From NCBI GenBank assembly GCA_038237895.1, contig JBBRYE010000001.1, positions 13,014-77,013 of the forward strand: DNA of 64,000 bases, read 5' to 3'. The position numbers and the translations under genes were made by a program. The notes under the pieces were generated by a model, which worked only from the letters and a program-made list of their open reading frames with translations, did not search any database and was not told where the DNA came from. Each line of letters opens with the position of its first letter. Position 1 is the first letter of the stretch. The DNA is from Pseudopedobacter sp038237895. GTDB lineage: Bacteria; Bacteroidota; Bacteroidia; Sphingobacteriales; Sphingobacteriaceae. This document shows, piece after piece, positions 53,477 through 62,595 of this stretch.

Positions 53477-54856
53477 GTGGGAATATTACGTAAAATCACT
53501 CAATTAGAACACTATTCTATTCTTAAGTATTTAATAAAATGGCTACTTCTTTCTTTACCATTAGGTATTGCTACGGGTAGTATAGTAGCCTTTTTTTTAT
53601 GGATACTAAATTCTTCCATTTCGTTTAGGTTTTTACATCCTTATCTTCTATATTTTTTACCCTTTGCGGGGATAGCTATCCATTTTATGTATAAAGCTTG
53701 GGGCAAATCTTCAGAAAAAGGGAACAATTTAATTATGGATGAAATTCACGAACCTGGCGGTGGTGTTCCGCCTCAAATGGGTCCGCTGGTTTTGGTTACT
53801 ACTGTAATTACTCATTTATTTGGAGGTTCGGCAGGGCGAGAAGGAACGGCTGTACAAATTGGTGGAAGCATTGCACAAGTTTTTGCGAAATGGTTTAAAC
53901 TTTCTGAACGCGATGTTAAAGTATTACTGATGGCTGGAATTGCAGCTGGTTTTGGGTCGGTTTTTGGGACACCTTTAACAGGAGCAATTTTTGGAATTGA
54001 GGTTATTACTTTAGGAAAATTAAAGTATGACGCCATTTTACCATGCCTTTTTGCTAGCATAATTGGAGATATTACTGTAAATGCTTGGCAAATAAAACAT
54101 ACAGGATATCGTATAAATTTTGTGCAAGAAAACAATTTTTTCTTTTCTGGATATTTACATTGGGATTTATTAATGATGATTAAAATAATGATTGCGGCTA
54201 TCGCTTTTGGTTTGGCGAGTTATGTTTTTTCTGAAATGGTGCATAACATCAAAAACTTGTTTTTAAGTATGATTAACGATAAATGGTTAATTCCTTTTAT
54301 TGGAGGTGTTATTATAATATTACTGACTTTTTTGGTTGGTAAGCCAGATTATTTAAGTTTAGGAGTAAATCCGCAGCGTCCTGATAGTATAACCATTATT
54401 TCTTCCTTTACAAATGGAGGTGCCGAAACTTTTAGCTGGCTTTGGAAAACTGTTTTTACTGCCATTACTTTAGGAACAGGTTTTAAGGGTGGCGAAGTAA
54501 CTCCTTTATTTTATATCGGCTCTACATTAGGTAATTCTTTGGCAGTTTTAATGGATGCCCCTATTAGTTTATTTGCTGCTTTAGGATTTATTGCTGTTTT
54601 TGCTGGAGCAACAAATACACCTTTAGCTTGTACCATTATGGGAGTTGAGCTATTTGGAGGCGAATATATTTTGTATTTCGCTTTAGCTTGTTTTATCGCT
54701 TATTTTTTTAGCGGACACACCGGAATTTATAGTTCCCAAAGAATTGGAATTGCTAAAAGTTTGAACAGCCAATATGCCAATGAGGAAACCTTAAAAGATG
54801 TGCAAATTAAAAGGGATGGATATTTAGCCGCAAAATTTGGAAAATATAAGTTTTAA
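53477..54856 (+). CDS. CLC-F fluoride/proton antiporter
   Basis: Membrane antiporter that expels fluoride. The 459 residues have about ten hydrophobic stretches. Three anion-path motifs show the CLC-F rather than chloride type: GNNLIM (82-87) in place of GSGIP, GREGT (120-124) in place of GREGP, and GFKGGEVTPLF (335-345). Glu122 is the proton-coupling gating glutamate. The start is GTG (53477-53479). A fluoride riboswitch ends 22 bases upstream. It is single-gene, and the next gene is convergent. Confidence 0.92.
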   Translation: MGILRKITQLEHYSILKYLIKWLLLSLPLGIATGSIVAFFLWILNSSISFRFLHPYLLYFLPFAGIAIHFMYKAWGKSSEKGNNLIMDEIHEPGGGVPPQMGPLVLVTTVITHLFGGSAGREGTAVQIGGSIAQVFAKWFKLSERDVKVLLMAGIAAGFGSVFGTPLTGAIFGIEVITLGKLKYDAILPCLFASIIGDITVNAWQIKHTGYRINFVQENNFFFSGYLHWDLLMMIKIMIAAIAFGLASYVFSEMVHNIKNLFLSMINDKWLIPFIGGVIIILLTFLVGKPDYLSLGVNPQRPDSITIISSFTNGGAETFSWLWKTVFTAITLGTGFKGGEVTPLFYIGSTLGNSLAVLMDAPISLFAALGFIAVFAGATNTPLACTIMGVELFGGEYILYFALACFIAYFFSGHTGIYSSQRIGIAKSLNSQYANEETLKDVQIKRDGYLAAKFGKYKF

Positions 54857-54882
54857 TATTTATCGAGTTCTTATGTTTATTT

Positions 54883-54973
54883 TGCGTTAACGACTGAAGC
54901 GGCATCCTTTTTTTGCTTTTAGCCATAAACCAATTGCAAAAAAAGATATAGTGTAAGGCGTGTTAAAACGCCC
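54883..54973 (+). repeat. GCGTTAGGGAT-type hairpin element, copy F
   Basis: Opens GCGTTAACGACTGAAGCGG, then GCATCC and a T-run; apex CTTTTAGCCATAAACC; second arm AAAAAAAGATATAGTGTA, then GGCGTGTTAAAACGCCC. It occupies the convergent gap between the CLC-F and 133-residue membrane protein genes. Confidence 0.8.
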
Positions 54974-54984
54974 AGATTTAATAG

Positions 54985-55386
54985 TTAAATCATATCCCCA
55001 TCAATATTAGAACCTATATCAGGGATTTCTTGCTTAGTGTGGCTACTTTTATAATCTGTTAATGCCCAAACCACAAAAACTGCAATAGCAAAGCCGATGT
55101 AAAAGTTTCTAGATGAATCGCCATCCAGCCCGCCTAAATAAAATGCTAAACCAACTAAAGCAATAGATACCGCTAACTCTACATAACCGTGAGTTTTAAA
55201 AGGAATAAATCTGACCAAACCATATTCAAAATTGGTACAGATGGTTAAAGTGAAGTGAATACCAGCTAAAATATAAGTATATAACGCTGTGGTGTTTTCT
55301 AAATGAAAAATACTTGGGGCAACCAATAAAAAGATAACCACTAAATAATCTATAATGCCGTGTAATTTTGAATTTATCATAATCAA
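54985..55386 (-). CDS. Four-helix integral membrane protein of unknown function
   Basis: 133 residues with about four hydrophobic segments (DYLVVIFLLVAPSIF, YTYILAGIHFTLTI, VELAVSIALVGLAFYL and FYIGFAIAVFVVWALTDY) and an acidic tail IPDIGSNIDGDMI. The loop pattern (KLHGIIDY..., KTHGYVEL...) suggests an internal twofold repeat of the SPW type. No named function. MINSKLHG may be the true start, two residues in. Confidence 0.6.
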   Translation of the reverse strand: MIMINSKLHGIIDYLVVIFLLVAPSIFHLENTTALYTYILAGIHFTLTICTNFEYGLVRFIPFKTHGYVELAVSIALVGLAFYLGGLDGDSSRNFYIGFAIAVFVVWALTDYKSSHTKQEIPDIGSNIDGDMI

Positions 55387-55448
55387 GTTTTTAGATATTA
55401 ATTATTATCAGTTAAATTTAGTGTTAATTAATGAGTAGGCTTTTAATT

Positions 55449-56555
55449 TTAGCCTAAAACTTTCGCTATCATTTCTTTATCCAACAATTTTACCAAAAGT
55501 CTTTCCTCTTTTGTAAGTGCATGTGTTGTAGAATCTTTCACAATATATTTATGAATATTTCCTGTTTGATAAGAATTGATTACTGAAGGATGGACGTAAT
55601 ATTTTTTACATACAGATCTTGTATTACCCAATTTTTTGGCAACATTATCTATAACGTTTACAATATTTTTTTTTGAATCACTTTCTTTTTCAAAATGCCC
55701 AAGTTCTTTAAATGCACAAACTGCTTGTACACTACCCGCCCAAGTCCTAAAATCTTTTGCTGTATATTCTTCTCCGCTAATTTCTTTTAAATAATGATTT
55801 ACATCTCCAGAGCCTATAGAATGATGGTTCCCTTCTATATCATAAAATTGAAATAGCTCTTTTCCGGGTATATCCTGACATTTTTTTACAAGGTTTGCAA
55901 GCTTTTTACTCTTCAGTTCAATATCGTGATAAACACCTTTTTTCCCTTTAAAAGCAAACTTAACCTGATCACCATTAAACTTTACATGTCTATCTTTTAA
56001 AGTGCTTAACCCAAAAGAGCCGTATAATTTACTGTAAGATTCATTTCCGATACGAATATGCGTAAGCTCAATTAAACGTACAACCAAAGCTAAAACCTTT
56101 TCAAATGGCAAGCCTTTTCTATTTAAATCTTTATCAACTTGTTTTCTAATAGATGGGAGGCAATTGGCAAAATTACGCATTCTATAAAATTTTGCTTGGT
56201 TGCGGATGCTATTCCAATCTGCATGGTAGCGATATTGCTTACGCCCTTTAGCGTCATAACCTGTAAATTGTAAGTGGTTATTTGGATAAGGAGAAATCCA
56301 AACATCTTGATAAGCAGGAGGGATAACTAAGTTTTTAAAGCGTTGTAAAAGTTCTTTATCTTTTATTTTCTCGCCAGTATAATCCTCGTAATAGAAATCA
56401 CTACCAGATTTTTTTCTGTAAAATCCTTTGGTTCGGTCTTCTATATATTTAAGTCCGGCGGCTTTAGCTGTAACTTTTTTATCGCTACCTATTTTTTGTA
56501 ATTTGGCTTCTAATCTGTTCATTTTTAGTAGATAAATCCTTTGCTTGCAAGGCAA
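55449..56555 (-). CDS. Type IB DNA topoisomerase (eukaryote-like)
   Basis: Relaxes supercoils by a 3'-phosphotyrosine step without ATP. The open frame is 368 residues; Met12 (ATG at 56520-56522, MNRLEAKLQKIG) is likely the real start. The catalytic domain carries the conserved arginine region ELTHIRIGNESYSKLYGSFG, YTAKDFRTWAGSVQAVCAF and the active-site tyrosine in NTRSVCKKYYVHPSVINSY. Length fits the small bacterial TopIB family. Such genes are scattered among bacteria and may have been transferred. Confidence 0.9.
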   Translation of the reverse strand: MPCKQRIYLLKMNRLEAKLQKIGSDKKVTAKAAGLKYIEDRTKGFYRKKSGSDFYYEDYTGEKIKDKELLQRFKNLVIPPAYQDVWISPYPNNHLQFTGYDAKGRKQYRYHADWNSIRNQAKFYRMRNFANCLPSIRKQVDKDLNRKGLPFEKVLALVVRLIELTHIRIGNESYSKLYGSFGLSTLKDRHVKFNGDQVKFAFKGKKGVYHDIELKSKKLANLVKKCQDIPGKELFQFYDIEGNHHSIGSGDVNHYLKEISGEEYTAKDFRTWAGSVQAVCAFKELGHFEKESDSKKNIVNVIDNVAKKLGNTRSVCKKYYVHPSVINSYQTGNIHKYIVKDSTTHALTKEERLLVKLLDKEMIAKVLG

Positions 56556-56604
56556 TTAGATTTAAATCTAAAATCAGACCAAAATAAGATGATAGCGTTT
56601 AATT

Positions 56605-56808
56605 TTATTGGTTTAACAAAAACCTGATGATTGATTGTTCGCCTACTTTTACAATTTTAGAAGTTGCCTTGCTACTAATTGATGTTGTTGTTAATTGATC
56701 ATCTGCTTTAATTTCAGTGTTTTTAAAAGTTAATGATAAACCTATAAATAAAATTACAGGGATAATCATCATTAAAAATGGAGAAGTATTAGTGGATAAT
56801 TTTTTCAT
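56605..56808 (-). CDS. Small single-pass membrane protein, LytTR-adjacent
   Basis: 67 residues: short basic N-terminus, one hydrophobic helix (FLMMIIPVILFIGLSLTF, about 12-29), then a polar tail ending EQSIIRFLLNQ. No family recognised. It starts about 57 bases from the repeat box at 56864 and is divergent from the LytS/LytTR operon, so it may be under the same control. Confidence 0.6.
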   Translation of the reverse strand: MKKLSTNTSPFLMMIIPVILFIGLSLTFKNTEIKADDQLTTTSISSKATSKIVKVGEQSIIRFLLNQ

Positions 56809-56863
56809 CGTCTGTTTGTTTTGATGATCAAATATTCAACTTATTTCTAGGGCTGTAAAATCT

Positions 56864-56897
56864 ATTAGACCAATTGCAAATATCAATAGACCAACTG
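56864..56897 (+). promoter_or_regulatory. LytTR-type box pair 1
   Basis: Two direct repeats, TTAGACCAATTG and ATAGACCAACTG, with TAGACC starting at 56866 and 56887: a 21-base period, two turns of DNA. They point away from the small-protein gene. Inverted to pair 2. Confidence 0.6.
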
Positions 56898-56937
56898 TGT
56901 TTTAAGGCGATAAGCTGATTTATAAACTTTTTTTAGT

Positions 56938-56968
56938 GTTGGTAGACAAAAAACAGGCGTTGGTCTAT
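56938..56968 (+). promoter_or_regulatory. LytTR-type box pair 2
   Basis: GTTGGTAGA at 56938 and GTTGGTCTA at 56959, again 21 bases apart and inverted to pair 1. GTTGGT matches the GTTNRY core of known LytTR sites. The second copy touches the -7 element at 56966. Confidence 0.65.
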
Positions 56969-56973
56969 ATTTG
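56966..56973 (+). promoter_or_regulatory. Candidate -7 element of the LytS/LytTR operon
   Basis: TATATTTG matches TAnnTTTG; the ATG of the kinase gene follows 33 bases downstream. The -33 region is not a clear consensus, as the LytTR box pair takes its place, which fits a regulator-dependent promoter. Confidence 0.55.
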
Positions 56974-57006
56974 CTTAAATAAAATTTTCTTTGTTTACAT
57001 TTATCC

Positions 57007-58032
57007 ATGGGCCGATTACAAAAGTTTATGCTTCATGTTATGGTGTGGTTGTTTTTAATCACGCTTTTTACTTTTGTGGCAACAGCAGGTTTTGAAAGTA
57101 GCAAAGGTGTTTATATTCTTTTTATAGGCTTATCATTATTAAATATCGCTGTCTTTTACCTTAACCTTTACTTTTTAATTCCGCTTACGCTTGATAAAAG
57201 AAAATTCTTTTTATGGATGTTAGGTTGCTTAACCATTGTGATTACGTTCTTAGCTATTAAGTATGGTCTTAGCTTTTACATTTATAAGATAAGCGGACTA
57301 AAAATGACGACAAACAATAAAGAAATGTCTTTTTCTGAGCCAGAAAGATTACTGCTTAGTACGTTTATTACCAATGGTTTTTTTATTTTTTTAAGTACGG
57401 TTTATAAATTCACTATAGATTGGTTTTTTAATGAAAGAGAAAAAACAGAGTTAGAAAGGCAGCGCTTAACTGCAGAACTGGCTTTTTTGAAATCTCAGAT
57501 CAATCCTCATTTCTTGTTCAATTCTTTAAATAATATTTATTCTTTGGCTTATCAAAAATCTGATGCAACGCCAGATGCCATCCTTAAACTTTCAGAAATT
57601 ATGCGTTATATGCTTTATGAAAGTAATGATAATAGGGTAGCTTTAGAAAAAGAGATTACCTATTTAAAAAGTTTTATAGAATTGCAAAAGTTGCGATTTA
57701 AAGGAAAAGCCCATGTAATTTTAGAAGTAGAAGGGCAAATTCAAAACCAACAGATTGTTCCTCTTATTTTAATATCATTTGTAGAAAACGCTTTTAAACA
57801 TGGGTTAGCAACAGATAAAGAACATCCAATTATTATCAATATTTCTGTTTTTGAAAATAATTTATTGTTTACTATTAAGAATAAAAAAAATGAACTAAAC
57901 AAAGATCAAACGGGTGGAATAGGAATGGTTAATGTAGTTAGGCGTTTAGATTTAACCTATCCTGATAAATATAAATTAAGTGTAGAAAATCATGAACATG
58001 AGTATCTTTCTGAATTATATTTAAATTTATAA
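57007..58032 (+). CDS. LytS-type sensor histidine kinase
   Basis: Membrane kinase of the His_kinase/LytS family. The 341 residues have four to five hydrophobic segments up to about 140, then the phospho-acceptor His168 in INPHFLFNSLNNIYSLA and a compact HATPase domain with VPLILISFVENAFKHGL and GGIGMVNVVRRL. It has no separate periplasmic sensor domain, so a membrane signal is likely. The response regulator ATG follows one base after its stop. Confidence 0.92.
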   Translation: MGRLQKFMLHVMVWLFLITLFTFVATAGFESSKGVYILFIGLSLLNIAVFYLNLYFLIPLTLDKRKFFLWMLGCLTIVITFLAIKYGLSFYIYKISGLKMTTNNKEMSFSEPERLLLSTFITNGFFIFLSTVYKFTIDWFFNEREKTELERQRLTAELAFLKSQINPHFLFNSLNNIYSLAYQKSDATPDAILKLSEIMRYMLYESNDNRVALEKEITYLKSFIELQKLRFKGKAHVILEVEGQIQNQQIVPLILISFVENAFKHGLATDKEHPIIINISVFENNLLFTIKNKKNELNKDQTGGIGMVNVVRRLDLTYPDKYKLSVENHEHEYLSELYLNL

Positions 58033-58033
58033 C

Positions 58034-58768
58034 ATGATCAATTGCTTAATAGTAGATGACGAGCCTTTGGCTATAGATATTATAGAAGATTACATATCTA
58101 AAATTCCATTTCTTACACTTTACAAAAGTTTTCAAAATCCAATTGATGCAATTTCTATTGTGCAAGAAGGTAAAATTGATTTGGTTTTTTTAGATGTTCA
58201 AATGCCAGAACTAACTGGAATCCAATTTTTAAAAATCGCAAATGGAAAGTGTAAAGTAATTTTAACAACGGCGTATCCAGAATATGCTTTAGATGGCTAC
58301 GAGCATAATGTGGTAGATTATTTATTAAAACCCATAGCTTTTGATCGTTTTTACAAAGCCGCACAAAAAGCAAATGATTTAATTTGTAATGTTGCTCCTC
58401 TGGTTGTAGCTCCTTTGCCAGAACCTAACACGGTTACTAATACTTTTACCCACAATTTTATTTTTGTTAAAACAGAATATAAAATCCAAAAAATATATTT
58501 AAACGATATCCTTTTTATTGAAGGCTTAAAAGATTATATCTCAATTTATACCAAAACAGAGCGTATAATCACTTTACAAAGCATGAAAAAGATTGATGAA
58601 GTTTTGCCAAACCATCTATTTGTTAGGGTACATAAATCATATATTGTTGCTTTAGATAAAATTGAAAGTATAGAACGCAGCCGCATCCTGATAAGCGATA
58701 AAATTATCCCTATTGGAGATACTCATAGAGAATATTTTTTTAATATGATTGAAGATAAAAACATATAA
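58034..58768 (+). CDS. LytTR-family response regulator
   Basis: The 244 residues consist of a receiver (1-120) with phospho-acceptor Asp54 (LVFLDVQMPEL) and LKPIAF loop, and a LytTR DNA-binding domain (about 145-240) with FIEGLKDYISIYTKTERI and FVRVHKSYIVAL. LytTR domains bind tandem direct repeats about 21 bases apart; such repeats lie ahead of its own operon. A terminator follows. Confidence 0.93.
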   Translation: MINCLIVDDEPLAIDIIEDYISKIPFLTLYKSFQNPIDAISIVQEGKIDLVFLDVQMPELTGIQFLKIANGKCKVILTTAYPEYALDGYEHNVVDYLLKPIAFDRFYKAAQKANDLICNVAPLVVAPLPEPNTVTNTFTHNFIFVKTEYKIQKIYLNDILFIEGLKDYISIYTKTERIITLQSMKKIDEVLPNHLFVRVHKSYIVALDKIESIERSRILISDKIIPIGDTHREYFFNMIEDKNI

Positions 58769-58814
58769 TAGTTTAATAAATCGTCATGAAACAAGTTGAC
58801 AGATCTATGATTAT

Positions 58815-58843
58815 CCCGGATTCGCAAGAATCGGGAATTTTTG
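58815..58843 (+). terminator. Intrinsic terminator after the LytTR operon
   Basis: CCCGGATTC, GCAA, GAATCGGG with a one-base bulge, then AATTTTTG. It lies about 47 bases past the regulator stop. Confidence 0.7.
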
Positions 58844-58844
58844 T

Positions 58845-59138
58845 TTATAAACACTTTGCGGTATTTTCATTCTCAAATGATAGATGAGGGCCATAATTAT
58901 TGTACAAATTCACTGCTTCTTTTACAAACAATTCTTCATGATTTTTTGAGGCAAATATTCTTCCAAGTCCAAATTCCTCTTTTAAAGTTCTGTTCATTCG
59001 CTCTGCAAAGGCATTTAAATAAACATCTCCGTTCTCTGTAATAGTAATTTTGATGTTGTTTGCAATAGCAATATTTGCATATTCTGCACTACAGCAATGC
59101 AGCCCTCTATTTGAGTGATGAATAAGTTGGTTTGTCTT
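58845..59138 (-). pseudogene. Fragment of an IS3-family transposase (OrfB C-terminus)
   Basis: The minus-strand frame 59138-58845 reads KTNQLIHHSNRGLHCCS, GDVYLNAFAERMNRTLKEEF and EAVNLYNNYGPHLSFEN, the C-terminal rve integrase part of IS3 OrfB: HSNRG near the catalytic Asp position (Asn here) and the final Glu in LNAFAERMN. About 98 codons remain, with an in-frame stop at the upstream end and no OrfA or terminal repeats. An inactive relic; the rest of the 509-base gap has no other feature. Confidence 0.88.
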
Positions 59139-59277
59139 TTATTTCTTGTTTTATATTTACTGTGCCATGGTAAGAATTGTAACCCTACTATCAATTATAC
59201 ATTTATTGAAAACTGGTTTAATAAAATAATTAAGATTCTTAAAATATCAATTGGTTTATTAAGTTTATGTTTTAGAA

Positions 59278-62200
59278 ATGAATACTGGCTATCAACAACT
59301 TTTAAAAAAAATAGACGATTTTATCAGGAAATATTATCTGAATAAAATAGTGCGTGGAATAATTTGGCAAGCCGGTGTCTTTATAGCCTCATATCTTTTT
59401 ATAATCATATCAGAATATTATGGTTACTTCGGCATTAATACAAGAACTTCTTTGTTCTACATCTTTATCTTTTCTCAGATTATTCTTGCTTGGTTTTTAA
59501 TATTACGGCACTTAATTAATTATTTCCATCTAGGAGAATCTATCAATCATGAGAAAGCCTCAATAATTATTGGACAACATTTTCCCACCATCAGCGATAA
59601 ACTTATTAATACTTTACAACTTAAAAAGCAATCTGAAAAAAATCCTGAGCAAAACGGTTTGATTGAAGCAAGTATAGATCAAAGGATAGCTTCATTTAAA
59701 CCAATTCCTTTTGTGTCAGCTGTTAATATTAAGGATAATAGAAAGTATTTAAGATATGCCTTAATACCCTTAACCGCAGTTATAGTTATTGCTTTTGCCG
59801 CACCATCAATATTAACAGAGGGCACTAAAAGAATTATCCATTACAATACTTTTTATAAAAAGAAAGCGCCTTTTGATTTCAATATCACTAACAAAAGTTT
59901 AGAGGTTATTCAAGGCGATGATTTAAATCTATCCGTAAAAATAAGCGGAGAGCAAATCCCTCAGGATATTTATTTAGAAGATGGCGTAAATACATTTAAG
60001 CTAGATAAAAAAGACATCATCAGTTTCAATTATCAATTTAAAAATCTACAACACGATAAAAAATTTAGATTGGTTGCAGGAGAATTCTCTTCAGAAGAAT
60101 TTGACATCATTGTTAAAAAAAAACCTATTTTAATAAATTATCAGGCACTGCTTATTTATCCTAAGTACTTAAATAGACCATCAGAAACCATACAAAATCC
60201 GGGTGATTTAAGTCTACCCGTTGGCACAATAGTAAAATGGGGCTTCAATACAGAAAACGTTTCTTCAATAGGGTTTAAAACATCAAATAACAATATTAAC
60301 CTTAGCCCTACTCAAGAAAATAAATTTTCTTATGAAACTAAAATTTTAAAAAATAGCATTTACAGCATCGTATTAAAAAACAAAAATGTTGCGGCTAAAG
60401 ATTCTATCAGTTATCAGCTAAATATCATTCCGGATGCTTATCCAAAAATAGAAGTCACTCAAAAACTAGATTCTACTAATTTAAATGTGGTTTATTTTAT
60501 TGGCAAAGCCGATGATGACCACGGACTAACTAGTTTGTTTTTTCATTATCAAATTTTAAAGTCTGATGATGAAAACAGAAAAGGGAAATTGATAAATGTT
60601 CCAATAAAGTTTGATAATATGTCTTCAAATACTAATTTTTTTTATTTATGGCCTTTAAAAGCATTAGGGGTTTTGCCTGGCGAAGAAATAGCATATTATT
60701 TTGATGTTGCAGATAACGATGGCGTTTTTGGGCCTAAGCATACCAAATCTGCTACGTCAATTTATAAATTAGCTTCAAAAGAAGAAAGCATTAAAAAAAT
60801 TGAAGAAACATCTCAAGCCATCAAACAAAAAATGCAATCTGCTATAAAACAAGCTGAGAATATACAAAAGGAAACAAAAAAATTAAATCAAGATTTAATA
60901 GATCAAAAGGCAATAGGTTACGAACAAAAAAAACAGATAGAAAATTTAATTGATAAACAAAAGAAGTTAGAAGAAGCAATTAAAGACATCCAAAAAGATA
61001 GTAAACAGAATTTATTAGAAAGGACAGAAGTAAAACCAGACCAACAAAAACTTTTAGAAAAACAAAAGCAAATTCAAGATTTGTTTGATAATGTTCTAGA
61101 TGATAAAACAAAGAAGCTTTTGGAAAACTTTCAAAAGCTGATGGAACAAAATCAAAAAGAACTTACCCAAGATCAATTGCAGAAAATGCAAATGGACAGT
61201 AAATCTTTAGAAAAAGAATTAGATAGAATTTTAGAACTGTATAAAAAACTTGAGGTAGAACAAAAACTTAATGACGCTATTGATAAATTGAATGACATTG
61301 CTAAAGAACAAGAAGATTTAAGCAAAGAAAATCTAAATAAAGAAAATCTTGAAAAACAAAAAAATGTTCAAAAAGATTTTGAAAGTATTAAAAAGGATTT
61401 AGATAATATTGAGCAAAAAAATCAACAACTAGATAAACCAGCAGATTTTAAAAATCCTAAAGAAGACCAAAATGAAATTGAAAAAGATTTAGAAAACGCA
61501 GAAAACAATTTAGAAAATACTAAACCCCAAAAGGCATCAGAATCGCAAAAATCTGCCGCACAAAAAATGCAAAAGTTGTCTAAAAAATTAGAGCAAATGC
61601 AAGATGGAGGTGAGGAAGAAGAAAGTAAAGTAAATGAAAAGGAGCTGAGGCAAATATTACAAAACTTACTTAAAACCTCGTTTGATCAAGAAAAAGTAAT
61701 GGTAAGTTTAAAAAACGTCAATCCAGACGACCCTAATTTTATTAAACTTGCCCAAAAACAACGAGAAATAAAGGATAATTTAAAAACTGTTAAAGATAGC
61801 TTATATAATTTAAGTAAAAAGGTTCCTCAAATTGAAAGTACCGTTAATAAAGAAATCAGTACTATAAATCAGCAAATAACGCAAGGGATTGATAAATTAA
61901 CTGATAGGAAAATAGACGAAGCAAATAGAAATCAACAATTTGCCTTAACCTCTATAAATAATTTGGCTTTAATGTTGAGTGAAGTATTACAGCAATTACA
62001 AAATGCCATGAAAAATGCTCAATCTGGTGGTAAAGGAAAACCAAAACCTGGTTTATCCCAATTAAATGAAATGCAAAAGCAACTAAATAAAAATATGCAG
62101 AAAGCAAAAGAACAAATGCAACAACAAGGCATGCAAGTGGGTCAATCTAAAAATAAAGAAATGAGCGAACAAATGGCTAAAATGACTCAGCAACAACAGA

Positions 62201-62592
62201 TGATTAGGCAAGCCTTACAAGAAATTAATAATAATTTAAATAAAGATGGACAAGGTAAACTCGGGAATTTAGAAAAAACCATTAAGCAAATGGAACAAAC
62301 CGAGACCGAACTCGTAAACAAAAAAATAACACAAGAATCTCTTTTTCGTCAACAAGAAATTCAAAGCCGATTGTTAGAGGCTGATAAGGCTGATAAAGAA
62401 AGAGAACAAGACAACAAAAGAGAGAGTAAAGAAGGTAAAGACTTTACTCCAAATTATGATTTGATTTTACAAGAATATCAAAAGCAAAAAGCAAAAGAAG
62501 TAGAGCAAATAAAAACTGTACCTCCAGCGTTAAATTATTTTTATAAATCAAAAATAAGTGAGTACTTTAAAAAATTAAATCTTGGGGAATAA
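59278..62592 (+). CDS. DUF4175-like membrane protein with long coiled coil
   Basis: A large protein of unknown function, found in many Bacteroidota. In 1104 residues: three hydrophobic segments in the first 180 (GIIWQAGVFIASYLFIIISE, LFYIFIFSQIILAWFLIL, ALIPLTAVIVIAFAAPSIL), a beta-rich middle (about 190-490, Ig-like strands such as KPILINYQALLIYPKYLNRP) and a Lys/Gln/Glu-rich coiled coil from about 500 to the end. The composition of the coil (repeats of EKQKQIQD type) and its length suggest a long rod. It is followed after 3 bases by an RsbW-like ATPase and then ybeY. Confidence 0.75.
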   Translation: MNTGYQQLLKKIDDFIRKYYLNKIVRGIIWQAGVFIASYLFIIISEYYGYFGINTRTSLFYIFIFSQIILAWFLILRHLINYFHLGESINHEKASIIIGQHFPTISDKLINTLQLKKQSEKNPEQNGLIEASIDQRIASFKPIPFVSAVNIKDNRKYLRYALIPLTAVIVIAFAAPSILTEGTKRIIHYNTFYKKKAPFDFNITNKSLEVIQGDDLNLSVKISGEQIPQDIYLEDGVNTFKLDKKDIISFNYQFKNLQHDKKFRLVAGEFSSEEFDIIVKKKPILINYQALLIYPKYLNRPSETIQNPGDLSLPVGTIVKWGFNTENVSSIGFKTSNNNINLSPTQENKFSYETKILKNSIYSIVLKNKNVAAKDSISYQLNIIPDAYPKIEVTQKLDSTNLNVVYFIGKADDDHGLTSLFFHYQILKSDDENRKGKLINVPIKFDNMSSNTNFFYLWPLKALGVLPGEEIAYYFDVADNDGVFGPKHTKSATSIYKLASKEESIKKIEETSQAIKQKMQSAIKQAENIQKETKKLNQDLIDQKAIGYEQKKQIENLIDKQKKLEEAIKDIQKDSKQNLLERTEVKPDQQKLLEKQKQIQDLFDNVLDDKTKKLLENFQKLMEQNQKELTQDQLQKMQMDSKSLEKELDRILELYKKLEVEQKLNDAIDKLNDIAKEQEDLSKENLNKENLEKQKNVQKDFESIKKDLDNIEQKNQQLDKPADFKNPKEDQNEIEKDLENAENNLENTKPQKASESQKSAAQKMQKLSKKLEQMQDGGEEEESKVNEKELRQILQNLLKTSFDQEKVMVSLKNVNPDDPNFIKLAQKQREIKDNLKTVKDSLYNLSKKVPQIESTVNKEISTINQQITQGIDKLTDRKIDEANRNQQFALTSINNLALMLSEVLQQLQNAMKNAQSGGKGKPKPGLSQLNEMQKQLNKNMQKAKEQMQQQGMQVGQSKNKEMSEQMAKMTQQQQMIRQALQEINNNLNKDGQGKLGNLEKTIKQMEQTETELVNKKITQESLFRQQEIQSRLLEADKADKEREQDNKRESKEGKDFTPNYDLILQEYQKQKAKEVEQIKTVPPALNYFYKSKISEYFKKLNLGE

Positions 62593-62595
62593 AAT

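Noticed and set aside
59115..59345. 76-codon plus-strand frame with a signal-like start
   Set aside because: It overlaps the IS3 relic and the first 22 codons of the DUF4175 gene; no similarity to a known family and composition is like noise.
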